A stretch of 64,000 nt of DNA, taken from assembly GCF_014851915.1 (NCBI RefSeq), contig NZ_JACVAP010000004.1, positions 496,001 to 560,000 of the forward strand, written 5' to 3'. Shown piece by piece: positions 21,699 through 30,516 of this stretch. Both the position numbers and the translations under genes were made by a program. The notes under the pieces are model-generated. The model had not been told where the DNA came from. It was given only the letters and a program-made list of their open reading frames with translations, and searched no databases. Every line of letters starts with the position of its first letter. Position 1 is the stretch's first letter. Source of the stretch: Xanthomonas sp. XNM01 (GTDB lineage: Bacteria > Pseudomonadota > Gammaproteobacteria > Xanthomonadales > Xanthomonadaceae).

Positions 21699-23045
21699 AT
21701 GCGAAACGACATTGCCGAAAACGTACTGCGCGATCTCTATTCGGCGATGCTCTATGTGCTGTCGCCGCTGACCCTGTACCACCTGGTCTCGCGCGGTTTC
21801 CGGGTGCGCGAGTATTTCCGCCGCTGGGACGAGCGCTACGCCGCCTATGGTTCGGCCTGCCGCCCGCCCTGCGTGTGGCTGCATGCGGTCTCGGTCGGGG
21901 AGGTCAACGCCGCCGCGCCGCTGGTCAACGCGCTGCGCGCGCAGCGTCCCGACATCCGCTGGGTCATCACCACGATCACCCCGACCGGCTCGGAGCGGGT
22001 GCGCGCGCTGTGGGGCGACAAGGTCCGCCACGTCTATCTGCCCTACGACCTGCCGGGCAGCGTCGGCCGGTTCCTGCGGCATTTCCAGCCGAGCCTGGCG
22101 CTGATCATGGAAACCGAGCTGTGGCCCAACATGCTGTTCGGCTGCCGCGACCTGCGCATCCCGGTGTACATCATCAATGCGCGGCTCTCGGCGCGTTCCC
22201 TGCGCGGCTACCGGATCCTGCGGCCGCTGATCAAGCGCGCGCTGCGCACGGTCAAGCGCGTGGCCGCGCAGTCGGTCGCCGATGGGCGCCGCTTCCAGAA
22301 ACTGGGTGCCGCGCCCGAGCAGGTGGAGGTGCTGGGCAACCTGAAGTACGACATCGACGTCCCCGACGGGCTGGCGGCGCTGCGGACCGCGTTCGGCGCT
22401 TCGCTCGGCGGTCCGCGCCCGGTCTGGATCGCCGCGAGCACGCACGAGGGCGAGGAAGCGGCGGTGATCGCGCTGCATCGGCGGCTGCGCACGCGCTGGC
22501 CCGACCTGCTGCTGCTGTGGGCGCCGCGGCATCCGGAGCGTTTTCCGCGGGCGCGGGCGCTGGCCGCCGATGCCGGCTGGCAGGTCGCCACGCGCCAGCG
22601 CGAGGGCTGGCCTTCCGCACGCAGCGACGTCTTCGTGGTGGACACCCTCGGCGAACTGATGGGCTTCTACGCCTGTGCCGATGTCGCCTTCGTCGGTGGC
22701 AGCCTGCAGGCGATCGGCGGGCACAACCTGCTGGAGCCGGCCGCGGTCGGCACGCCGGCGGTGACCGGGCCGCATCTGCACAATTTCGCGGAGATATCGC
22801 GGCGGATGGACGAAGCCGGGGCGGTGTCGATCAAGGCCGACGTGCAGGCGGTCGGCGATGCGCTCGAGCACCTGCTGGCCGATCCGGAGGCGCGCGCGCG
22901 CATGACCGGGGCCGGCAAGGCGTTGATCGACCAGGGCCGTGGCGCGCTGCAGCGCACGCTGGCGCTGATCGATGCGGACCTGCCGCCACCGCTGGCCGCG
23001 CCAGACCCCGGAGCCAGCGACGCGGACGCGCCGGCTGGCGCATGA
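21699..23045 (+). CDS. waaA: 3-deoxy-D-manno-octulosonic acid (Kdo) transferase
   Basis: This 448-aa inner-membrane-associated GT30 glycosyltransferase adds Kdo to lipid IVA. An N-terminal membrane segment (LYSAMLYVLSPLTLYHLVSR) is followed by WLHAVSVGEVNAA, whose Glu is the catalytic base in the family. Then come ITTITPTGSER, METELWPN, a GNLKYD stretch, and the nucleotide-sugar half with GGHNLLEPAA. It is divergent from the lpxL gene, matching its place immediately before late acylation. The stop codon abuts the terminator that serves the convergent tolC gene. Confidence 0.95.
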   Translation: MRNDIAENVLRDLYSAMLYVLSPLTLYHLVSRGFRVREYFRRWDERYAAYGSACRPPCVWLHAVSVGEVNAAAPLVNALRAQRPDIRWVITTITPTGSERVRALWGDKVRHVYLPYDLPGSVGRFLRHFQPSLALIMETELWPNMLFGCRDLRIPVYIINARLSARSLRGYRILRPLIKRALRTVKRVAAQSVADGRRFQKLGAAPEQVEVLGNLKYDIDVPDGLAALRTAFGASLGGPRPVWIAASTHEGEEAAVIALHRRLRTRWPDLLLLWAPRHPERFPRARALAADAGWQVATRQREGWPSARSDVFVVDTLGELMGFYACADVAFVGGSLQAIGGHNLLEPAAVGTPAVTGPHLHNFAEISRRMDEAGAVSIKADVQAVGDALEHLLADPEARARMTGAGKALIDQGRGALQRTLALIDADLPPPLAAPDPGASDADAPAGA

Positions 23046-23075
23046 AAAAACGGGCGCGCATCGCTGCGCGCCCGT
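23045..23075 (-). terminator. Rho-independent terminator of tolC
   Basis: On the minus strand a 10-bp stem (ACGGGCGCGC / GCGCGCCCGT) with a 6-nt loop is followed by a run of six T. It lies 64 nt beyond the tolC stop and touches the waaA stop codon on the other strand. Confidence 0.88.
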
Positions 23076-23138
23076 CCTCGATTGCTCGTGGTGCCGGACC
23101 CGCCCGCGACGCGGGCCGGAACCGGCTGCACCGATGCC

Positions 23139-24500
23139 TTACTGCTGCGTGGCGCCGTTGCTCAGCTGCGATTCGGCGTCGACCGTCAGCAGCTGGTTGA
23201 CCTCGCGCAGCTGGTCCACGCCCAGATCGCCGGTCGCCTGGCCGAGCAGAAGCCGGTTGAGCAGGAAGCTGTACTTGGCGCGGGCGTACTCGACCTGCGC
23301 CGAGAACAGCGTGCGCTGGTTCTGCACCACGTCCAGCACCGTGCGGGTACCGACTTCCAGGCCGACCTGCGATGCGTCGTAGGCGCTCTGCGCGGACACC
23401 ACCGCCAGGCGACGCGCCTCGACCTCGCTGATACCGGCGACCAGCGCCTGGTAGATGTTGCGGGTATTGCGGTCCAGCAGGCGGCGCTGCTGCTCGTAGC
23501 GGTCCTGCGCGATGTCGCGCTGGGCGATCGCCTGGCGCACGCGCGACTGGGTCGCGCCGCCGGAGAAGATCGGCACGCTCAGCGACAGGCCGATGCTCGA
23601 GCCGGTGGTGTCGCCCGCGCCGCTGCCGGTGCTGACGGTGTCGCCCCAGGCCGCGTCCTTGCCGTAGCTGCCGCTCAGCGACAGCGTCGGCAGGTGGCCG
23701 GCGCGTGCGGTCTGCACGCTGGTGTTGGCGGCATCGGCCTGCAGCTGGATCGCGCGCAGGGCCGGGTTGTTGTCGATCGCGGTGGCGACCCAGGCGTTGG
23801 CTTCGGTGTGCAGGGCCGGCAGCTCGGGGCGGAAGTCCTCCGGCAGCGCACGCAGGTTGCGGACCGGCTGGCCGGTCAGCGACGCCAGCGCCTGGTAGGC
23901 ATCCTCCAGCGCGTTGCGGGCGAGGATGGTGTTGGCGCGCGCGTCGTCGTACTGGGCGCGGGCCTCGTGCACGTCGGTGATCGGGGCCAGGCCCACTTCC
24001 AGGCGCTTGTCGGCATAGTCGAACTGGCGCTTGCCGGCCGCTTCGTTGGTCTCGGCGGCGGCCAGCGATTCGATCGCCACCAGCACGTCGAAGTACGCGC
24101 TCGCGGTGCGCACCATCAGGTCGTCGTTGGCGGCATCCAGGGTGAAGTCGGCGGCCTGGCTCAGCGAACGCTGCGCGCGCAGGGTCGAGAACTGGCCCCA
24201 GTTGAACAGGGTCTGGCTGGCGCCGACGCTGTAGTTACGGCTGGTGCTGGTGCGGGTGCCGGAAAGCCCTTCGAACTCGGTGCGGCTGCGGCGGAGGGTC
24301 GCATCGCCGGACACCTGCGGCAGCAGTGCCGCGCGGGCCTGCACGGCACCTTCCTTGTCGTTGAGCGAAGTCGACTCGGCGATCGCCAGTTCGGGGTCGC
24401 CGCTGCGGGCCATCTCGTAGGTCTGCAGCAGGTCGGCGGCGCTCGCGTAGGCGGGGACCAGGGCGGCCGCCAGGGCCAGGACGAGGGAACGGCGGATCAT
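23139..24500 (-). CDS. tolC: TolC-family outer membrane efflux/export channel
   Basis: This 453-aa protein has a cleavable signal peptide (MIRRSLVLALAAALVPAYASA) and two OEP repeats. Typical family segments are NYSVGASQTLFNWGQFSTLR, a DVLVAIESLAAAETN helix, the proximal loop VGLAPITDVHEARAQYDDA, and SLSVPIFSGG with VGTRTVLDVVQNQRTLFSAQ in the second repeat. It forms the trimeric outer-membrane exit duct for RND, ABC and type I exporters. AGGAAG lies about 8 nt before the ATG. Neither RND operon in the window has its own outer-membrane factor, so this is the likely shared partner. It is downstream of and co-directional with the methyltransferase-like gene, 80 nt apart. Confidence 0.93.
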   Translation of the reverse strand: MIRRSLVLALAAALVPAYASAADLLQTYEMARSGDPELAIAESTSLNDKEGAVQARAALLPQVSGDATLRRSRTEFEGLSGTRTSTSRNYSVGASQTLFNWGQFSTLRAQRSLSQAADFTLDAANDDLMVRTASAYFDVLVAIESLAAAETNEAAGKRQFDYADKRLEVGLAPITDVHEARAQYDDARANTILARNALEDAYQALASLTGQPVRNLRALPEDFRPELPALHTEANAWVATAIDNNPALRAIQLQADAANTSVQTARAGHLPTLSLSGSYGKDAAWGDTVSTGSGAGDTTGSSIGLSLSVPIFSGGATQSRVRQAIAQRDIAQDRYEQQRRLLDRNTRNIYQALVAGISEVEARRLAVVSAQSAYDASQVGLEVGTRTVLDVVQNQRTLFSAQVEYARAKYSFLLNRLLLGQATGDLGVDQLREVNQLLTVDAESQLSNGATQQ

Positions 24501-24580
24501 TGCGGCTTCCTTTCTAGGAGATGCGGCCCGGCAGCGGGGCGCCGGGATGGGGACGGGACGCGACCGGCGCTGCGCCGGCC

Positions 24581-25243
24581 TCAGAAGCGGAACTGCGGCA
24601 CCGGCTCGGCGCCCTGCAGGTAATCCAGTTCGGTTTCGAACAACGATTCGACGGCCGCCGCGTTGACATCGCCGCCGTGGCGGACCAGCACCGCTTCCAT
24701 CACCGGCGCCTGGCCGCGGACCACGAACAGGCGGCCACCCGGGCGCAGCCACTGCAGGAAACGGGCCGGCAGCTGGGCGACCGCAGCGGTCACGCAGACC
24801 ACGTCGAACTGGCGGTCGGTCGTATACTGCAGCGCGTCGGCGACCTCGACCCGGACATTGGTGCCCAGGCCGGTGGCGTCGAGGCGCGCGCGCGCGGCGG
24901 CGGCCAGTTCGGGATGGATCTCGAGGCTGACGACCTCGCGTGCGAGCGCGCCCAGGCAGGCGCTGAGATAGCCGCTGCCGGTGCCGATCTCGAGCACGCT
25001 CTCGCCGCCCTCGACCTTCAGCGCCTGCAGGGTGCGGCCCTCGATCACCGGCTTCATCATGCGCACGCCGTGACCCAGCGGCAGTTCGATGTCGGTGTAG
25101 GCCAGCGCGCGGTGCGCGTCCGGCACGAAGGCTTCGCGCGGCAGGCGTGCGAGCACGTCCAGCACGCTCATGTCCAGCACGTCCCACGGGCGGATCTGCT
25201 GTTCCACCATCAGTTCGCGGGCGTGGGCGTAATCGATCGTCAT
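24581..25243 (-). CDS. PCMT-like SAM-dependent methyltransferase
   Basis: This 220-aa protein matches the protein-L-isoaspartate O-methyltransferase family. It has the SAM-binding segment SVLEIGTGSGYLSACLG near residue 85 and VVSLEIHPELAAAAR after it. However, the place where true isoaspartyl enzymes carry the catalytic Ser motif (GQTIS-P) reads GHGVRMMKP here, so the active-site Ser is missing. It may be a divergent subfamily with another substrate. The ATG at 25243 is preferred over 25255 and 25276 on family length. It lies directly upstream of tolC on the same strand, so co-transcription is possible. Confidence 0.8.
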   Translation of the reverse strand: MTIDYAHARELMVEQQIRPWDVLDMSVLDVLARLPREAFVPDAHRALAYTDIELPLGHGVRMMKPVIEGRTLQALKVEGGESVLEIGTGSGYLSACLGALAREVVSLEIHPELAAAARARLDATGLGTNVRVEVADALQYTTDRQFDVVCVTAAVAQLPARFLQWLRPGGRLFVVRGQAPVMEAVLVRHGGDVNAAAVESLFETELDYLQGAEPVPQFRF

Positions 25244-25372
25244 GGCAAGGGTCATCCAACGCGGGAGGCCGGGCATTTTACCGGGGCCGGGCCCGTCTGT
25301 ACGGATACAGCATGGCCGCCGCGACGGGCGGCCACGGAGTGCCGGAAGTCACCGCGACCAGGGGCAGGGCGC

Positions 25373-26032
25373 TCAGCCGGCATGGGCGCGCAGGAAGAAG
25401 TCCACCGTGGCGTCGATATGCCGCGCCACCTGCTCCGGGCCATGGTCGATGCACAGGCCGCAGGTCAGCATCGGATGCAGTTCGCCCTTGAGCAGGCAGA
25501 AGAACTGCGAGGAGGCCAGCGGCACGTCGTCGATCCGCAGCTGGCCCTGCTCGACCCGGTCCTGCAGGAAGCGCGCGAACACCTCCTGGGTGCGGCGCGG
25601 GCCGGCCTCCCAGAACAGCTCGCGCAGGCCGTTCTCGGCGGTGCCGGGCATGCTCATCATGCGGTGCATGCTGATCGCCTCGTCGCTGGTGATCAGCATG
25701 AAGAAGGCATGGCCGATCGCCTTGAGCTGGTCGCGCAGCGAGCCGGTGGGCGATGGCAGGAACAGGTCGTCCGGCAGCACTTCCTGGCATTTGGCGACGA
25801 TCGCCGCCGAAAACAGCGAATCCTTGTCGCCATAATGGCTGTAGACGGTGAGTTTGGAGACCCCGGCCGCGGCCGCGATCTGGTCCATGCTGACGCCCTG
25901 GTAGCCCTGCTCGAGGAAAAGGCGCTTGGCCGCTTCCAGGATCGCGGCGCGCTTGCCCATGTCCTTCGGGCGGCCCGGGCCTGCCTGCCTGGCAGGCGTG
26001 CTGGCGTCGTTGGAGGTCGGCTGGCGAGTCAT
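25373..26032 (-). CDS. TetR/AcrR-family transcriptional regulator
   Basis: This 219-aa regulator has a basic N-terminal tail and a TetR helix-turn-helix (AAKRLFLEQGYQGVSMDQIA, then AAGVSKLTVYSHYGDKDSLF) at about residues 30-75. The C-terminal ligand domain is of the AefR-like type. It is divergent from the RND operon at 26115 and by analogy represses it. There is no Shine-Dalgarno. TAGTAT (26045-26040 on the minus strand) ends 7 nt before the ATG, so the transcript may be leaderless. Confidence 0.9.
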   Translation of the reverse strand: MTRQPTSNDASTPARQAGPGRPKDMGKRAAILEAAKRLFLEQGYQGVSMDQIAAAAGVSKLTVYSHYGDKDSLFSAAIVAKCQEVLPDDLFLPSPTGSLRDQLKAIGHAFFMLITSDEAISMHRMMSMPGTAENGLRELFWEAGPRRTQEVFARFLQDRVEQGQLRIDDVPLASSQFFCLLKGELHPMLTCGLCIDHGPEQVARHIDATVDFFLRAHAG

Positions 26033-26114
26033 TCCGCTAATACTAGACTGTTTGGTTTTCTATTTATACCATACCGGCCGGTTCAAATATTAACCCCGCC
26101 CAAGGTGGCTCGTC
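26033..26114. promoter_or_regulatory. Divergent TetR/RND control region with palindrome
   Basis: This 82-bp spacer is AT-rich compared with its surroundings. It contains the perfect 10-bp palindrome ACCGGCCGGT at 26073-26082 next to TATA-like sequences (TATTTATACC on the plus strand, reading TATAAATA on the minus strand). It should hold both promoters and a TetR operator. The exact boxes are not certain. Confidence 0.5.
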
Positions 26115-27245
26115 ATGAACAAGGGATTTCAGTCGGGTGGCAGGATGCTGGTCCTGCTCGGTGTCGCGCTGCTGGCCGCCTGCGGTGGTGAGGCGCCGCA
26201 GGCCGAGGAGCCGCGTCCGGTGTGGGTGGTGCAGCCGCAGGACGGCGTCGGGGCCGGCGAACTGGCGTTCCCGGGCGAGGTGCATGCACGCGAGGAAAGC
26301 CCGCTGGCGTTCCGGGTCGGCGGCAAGCTGGTGCGCCGTCTGGTCGACGCCGGCGCGCGCGTGACCGAAGGCCAGCTGTTGGCTGAACTCGATCCGCAGG
26401 ACCAGGCGCTGCAGGCGCAGGCTGCGCAGGCGCAACTGGCGGCGGCCGAGGCCGAGCGCGTGCGCACCCAGGGCGATCTGGAGCGCTACCGCACGCTGGC
26501 CGCCCAGCAACTGGTCAGCCAGTCGGCGCTGGCCGCGCAGAAGACCGCCTACGAGGCCGCGCTGGGCCAGGAGCGTGCGGCCCGCGCGCAGTGGGAAGTC
26601 AGCCGCAACCAGTCCGGCTACACCGCGCTGCGTGCACCGACTGCGGGCGTGATCGCCAGCCGCGAGGCCGAGGCCGGGCAGGTCGTGGCTGCGGGGCAGA
26701 CCGTGTTCACCCTGGCGGCCGATGGCGGCCGCGAGGTCGCGATCCACCTGCCGGAAGACCGGATCGAGACGTTCAAGGTGGGGCAGGCGGCGCAGATCGA
26801 GATCTGGGGCCGCGCCGGCGGGCGCCTGGCAGGCACGGTGCGCGAGATCGCGCCGGCGGCCGATCCGCAGACCCGCAGCTATCCGGCCCGGGTCGCGTTC
26901 GACGATGCGTCCGAGGCGGGCGACGAACTCGGCCGCAGCGCGCGCGTGCACCTCCAGGCGAGCACCGCGCCCGGCAGCCTGTCGGTGCCGCTGGCCGCGG
27001 TGCAGCGCGGCCAGGGCGATGCGACGGCCGCGGTGTGGGTGGTGCGGCAGGGGCGCCTGATTTCCGTGCCGATCACCGTGGGCACCTACGGCAGCAGCAC
27101 CGTGCCGGTGGTCGGTGGACTGACCCAGGATGACTGGGTGGTCGCCGCCGGTGGCCATCTGCTGCGCGCCGACCAGGCGGTGACGCCGGTCGACCGAGAC
27201 AACCGCCCGGTCGCCGCGGCGGCCGCACCGGCGAAGGCGGACTGA
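26115..27245 (+). CDS. RND efflux membrane fusion lipoprotein
   Basis: This 376-aa periplasmic adaptor has a lipoprotein signal (VALLAACGG; lipobox Cys near residue 23). A lipoyl half (FRVGGKLVRRLVDAGARVTE), a Gln/Ala-rich helical hairpin, the second lipoyl half (TAGVIASREAEAGQVVAAGQ) and beta-barrel domains follow. AAGG precedes the ATG. It is the first gene of an operon divergent from the TetR gene, and the RND permease begins 3 nt after its stop. It should recruit TolC. Confidence 0.92.
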   Translation: MNKGFQSGGRMLVLLGVALLAACGGEAPQAEEPRPVWVVQPQDGVGAGELAFPGEVHAREESPLAFRVGGKLVRRLVDAGARVTEGQLLAELDPQDQALQAQAAQAQLAAAEAERVRTQGDLERYRTLAAQQLVSQSALAAQKTAYEAALGQERAARAQWEVSRNQSGYTALRAPTAGVIASREAEAGQVVAAGQTVFTLAADGGREVAIHLPEDRIETFKVGQAAQIEIWGRAGGRLAGTVREIAPAADPQTRSYPARVAFDDASEAGDELGRSARVHLQASTAPGSLSVPLAAVQRGQGDATAAVWVVRQGRLISVPITVGTYGSSTVPVVGGLTQDDWVVAAGGHLLRADQAVTPVDRDNRPVAAAAAPAKAD

Positions 27246-27248
27246 GCC

Positions 27249-30200
27249 ATGCGCGGCTTCAATCTCTCCGAATGGGCGCTGCACAACCGCGGCCTAGTCC
27301 TGTACACGATGATCGCGCTGGCGCTGATCGGCTTCTGGTCGTACCGCGACCTGGGCCAGAGCGAGGACCCGCCGTTCACCTTCAAGGCGATGGTGGTGCG
27401 CACGATGTGGCCGGGCGCGACGGCCGAGGAAGTCTCGCGCCAGGTGACCGAGCGCATCGAGAAGGCGGTGATGAACACCGGGCAGTACGAGTTCGTGCGC
27501 TCGTACTCGCGCCCGGGCGAATCGCAGGTGATCTTCATGGCGCGCGATTCGATGCATTCCAAGGACGTGCCCGCGCTCTGGTACCAGGTGCGCAAGAAGG
27601 TCGGCGACATCCACGCGACCCTGCCCGAGGGCGTGATCGGCCCGTTCTTCAACGACGAGTTCGGCGACACCTACGGCAACATCTACGCGCTGACCGGGCC
27701 GGGCTTCGACTACGCCGCGCTGAAGGACTACGCCGACCGCATCCAGCTGGAACTGCAGCGGGTCAAGGACGTCGGCAAGATCGAGCTGATCGGCCTGCAG
27801 GACGAAAAGGTCTGGGTCGAGATCTCCAACGCGCGGCTGGCGACGCTGGGCATTCCGCTGGCGGCGGTGCAGCAGGCGCTGTCCGAGCAGAACGCGGTGT
27901 CGCCGGCCGGCTACTTCGAGACCGAAGGCGAGCGCGTGCAGCTGCGGGTCAGCGGCGAGTTCGCCTCTGTCGAGCAGATCCGCGAATTCCCGATCCGCGC
28001 CAACGGCCGCACGATCCGGCTCGGCGATATCGCGCAGGTGCATCGCGGCTTCGCCGATCCGGCCGGCCCGCGCATGCGCTTCATGGGCGAGGACGCGGTC
28101 GGCATCTCGGTGGCGATGAAGGACGGCGGCAACATCATCAGGCTCGGCGAGGCGCTGCAGGTCGAGTTCGACCGCCTGCAGAAGACGCTGCCGGCCGGCA
28201 TGGAGCTGCGCAAGGTCTCCGACCAGCCGCATGCGGTGCGTGAGTCGGTCGGCGAGTTCGTCAAGGTGCTGGCCGAGGCGGTGACCATCGTGCTGCTGGT
28301 CAGCTTCTTCTCGCTGGGCTGGCGCACCGGCATGGTGGTGGCGGTGTCGATCCCGCTGGTGCTGGCGATGACCTTCGCGCTGATGCACTACTTCAACATC
28401 GGCCTGCACAAGATCTCGCTGGGTGCGCTGGTGCTGGCGCTGGGCCTGATGGTCGACGACGCGATCATCGCGGTGGAAATGATGGCCATCAAGATGGAGC
28501 AGGGCTTCGACCGCCTGCGCGCGGCCAGCTTCGCCTGGACCTCGACCGCGTTCCCGATGCTGACCGGCACCCTGATCACCGCGGCCGGGTTCCTGCCGAT
28601 CGCCACCGCGGCGTCGAGCACCGGCGAGTACACGCGCTCGCTGTTCCAGGTGGTGACCATCGCGCTGCTGGTGTCGTGGGTGGCCGCGGTGCTGTTCATC
28701 CCGTACCTGGGCGACAAGATGCTGCCCGACCTGGCCCATCCGCAGCCGCCGAAGCCCGGCAGCCTGGCCGCACGCCGCCGCGCCTGGCGCGAGCGGCTGG
28801 CCGACCGCTGGCCGCAGTACGCGTCGGTGCTGGCGCCGGCGCCGGTCGGCCATCACCATGATCCGTACCAGACCCCGTTCTACCAGCGCTTCCGCGGCCT
28901 GCTCGACGCCTGCCTGCGCCATCGCTGGCTGGTGATCGCAGCCACGGTCGGCCTGTTCGTGCTGTCGCTGCTGATGTTCCGCTTCGTGCCGCAGCAGTTC
29001 TTCCCCGATTCGACCCGGCCCGAGCTGATGGTCGACATGGAACTGGCCGAAGGCGTGTCGCTGCGCGCGACCGAAGCGCAGGCGAAGAAGCTCGAGGCGC
29101 TGCTGCAGGACCGCCCGGGCATCACCAACTACGTGGCCTACGTCGGCACCGGTTCGCCGCGCTTCTATCTGCCGCTGGACCAGCAGCTGCCGGCGACCAA
29201 TTTCAGCCAGTTCGTGGTGCTGGCCGACGACATCCAGGCGCGCGAGGAACTGCGCAACTGGCTGCTGCGCGAGGTCGCCCCGCAGTTCCCCGAACTGCAG
29301 ATGCGGGTGACGCGCCTGGAGAACGGCCCGCCGGTCGGCTACCCGGTGCAGTTCCGCGTGTCAGGCGAGCACATCGAGCAGGTCCGCGCGATCGCCCACC
29401 GCGTCGCCGAGCAGGTCCGCGCCAATCCGCATACCACCAACGTCAATCTGGACTGGGACGAGCCCAGCAAGGTGGTGCGGCTGGAGCTGGACCAGGACCG
29501 CGCCCGCGCGCTGGGCGTGAGCACCGCGCAGCTCTCGCAGCTGCTGACCGCGCAGCTGACCGGCTACGGCGTCAGCACGTTCCGCGACGACAACGAGCTG
29601 GTCCAGATCCTGCTGCGCGGCGATGCCGACGACCGCGGTCGGCTGGAAGCGCTGGGCAGCCTGGCGGTGCCGACCGGCGATGGCGGCAGCGTGCCGCTGT
29701 CGCAGGTCGCGCGGCTGGAGCAGGGCTTCGAGGACGGGATCATCTGGCACCGCGACCGGCTGCCGACGGTGACGGTACGCGCCGATCTCGGCGACACCCT
29801 GCTGCCGGCCGCGGTGACCGCGCAGATCGACCCGACCCTGGACGCGATCCGCGACACCCTGCCGGACGGCTACCGGCTGGAGGTCGGCGGCTCGGTCGAG
29901 GACTCCAAGCGTGGCCAGGATTCGATCGGCGCCGGCATGCCGCTGTTCCTGCTGGTGGTGACCACGCTGCTGATGCTGCAGCTGCGCAGCTTCTCGCGTA
30001 CCGCGCTGGTGCTGGTCACCGCCCCGCTGGGCCTGATCGGCGCGACCTGGTTCCTGCTGCTGTTCCGGATGCCATTCGGCTTCGTGGCGATGCTGGGCAC
30101 GATCGCGCTGGCCGGCATGATCATGCGCAACTCGGTGATCCTGGTGGACCAGATCGAGCAGGACATCGCCGCCGGCCACGACCGCTGGCACGCGATCATC

Positions 30201-30413
30201 GACGCCACCGTGCGCCGCTTCCGCCCGATCGTGCTGACCGCGCTGACCGCGGTGCTGGCGATGATCCCGCTGTCGCGCAGCGCGTTCTACGGCTCGATGG
30301 CGGTGGCGATCATGGGCGGCCTGATCGTGGCGACCGCGCTGACCCTGCTGTTCCTGCCGGCCCTCTACGCGACCTGGTTCCGGGTGCGGCCGACGGAGGC
30401 CACGCCGGGCTGA
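27249..30413 (+). CDS. RND-family efflux permease (AcrB-like)
   Basis: This 1054-aa inner-membrane transporter starts FNLSEWALHNRGLVLYTMIA and has the twelve-helix RND layout with two large periplasmic loops. LMVDDAIIAVEMMAIKMEQG in the central helices carries the proton-relay Asp pair. The sequence differs clearly from the MdtB/C-like pair, and the protein probably forms a homotrimer. The family includes VexF, MexK and TriC-type drug pumps; substrates are unknown. The TetR regulator upstream likely controls induction. An inverted repeat follows the stop. Confidence 0.92.
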   Translation: MRGFNLSEWALHNRGLVLYTMIALALIGFWSYRDLGQSEDPPFTFKAMVVRTMWPGATAEEVSRQVTERIEKAVMNTGQYEFVRSYSRPGESQVIFMARDSMHSKDVPALWYQVRKKVGDIHATLPEGVIGPFFNDEFGDTYGNIYALTGPGFDYAALKDYADRIQLELQRVKDVGKIELIGLQDEKVWVEISNARLATLGIPLAAVQQALSEQNAVSPAGYFETEGERVQLRVSGEFASVEQIREFPIRANGRTIRLGDIAQVHRGFADPAGPRMRFMGEDAVGISVAMKDGGNIIRLGEALQVEFDRLQKTLPAGMELRKVSDQPHAVRESVGEFVKVLAEAVTIVLLVSFFSLGWRTGMVVAVSIPLVLAMTFALMHYFNIGLHKISLGALVLALGLMVDDAIIAVEMMAIKMEQGFDRLRAASFAWTSTAFPMLTGTLITAAGFLPIATAASSTGEYTRSLFQVVTIALLVSWVAAVLFIPYLGDKMLPDLAHPQPPKPGSLAARRRAWRERLADRWPQYASVLAPAPVGHHHDPYQTPFYQRFRGLLDACLRHRWLVIAATVGLFVLSLLMFRFVPQQFFPDSTRPELMVDMELAEGVSLRATEAQAKKLEALLQDRPGITNYVAYVGTGSPRFYLPLDQQLPATNFSQFVVLADDIQAREELRNWLLREVAPQFPELQMRVTRLENGPPVGYPVQFRVSGEHIEQVRAIAHRVAEQVRANPHTTNVNLDWDEPSKVVRLELDQDRARALGVSTAQLSQLLTAQLTGYGVSTFRDDNELVQILLRGDADDRGRLEALGSLAVPTGDGGSVPLSQVARLEQGFEDGIIWHRDRLPTVTVRADLGDTLLPAAVTAQIDPTLDAIRDTLPDGYRLEVGGSVEDSKRGQDSIGAGMPLFLLVVTTLLMLQLRSFSRTALVLVTAPLGLIGATWFLLLFRMPFGFVAMLGTIALAGMIMRNSVILVDQIEQDIAAGHDRWHAIIDATVRRFRPIVLTALTAVLAMIPLSRSAFYGSMAVAIMGGLIVATALTLLFLPALYATWFRVRPTEATPG

Positions 30414-30430
30414 GCCGGCCCGTGGGAACG

Positions 30431-30462
30431 GACGACGCGTGCCGCCGCAGGCACGCGTCGTC
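30431..30462. terminator. Perfect 13-bp inverted repeat after the RND operon
   Basis: GACGACGCGTGCC (30431-30443) pairs with GGCACGCGTCGTC (30450-30462) across a 6-nt loop. No T-tract follows. Its position 18 nt after the permease stop suggests a transcription end or mRNA-stabilising hairpin. Confidence 0.55.
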
Positions 30463-30516
30463 ATGTGACCGGTGCCCCGTTTTTGGCATCATTGCCGGAC
30501 CTGATCCGGGGGTCCG

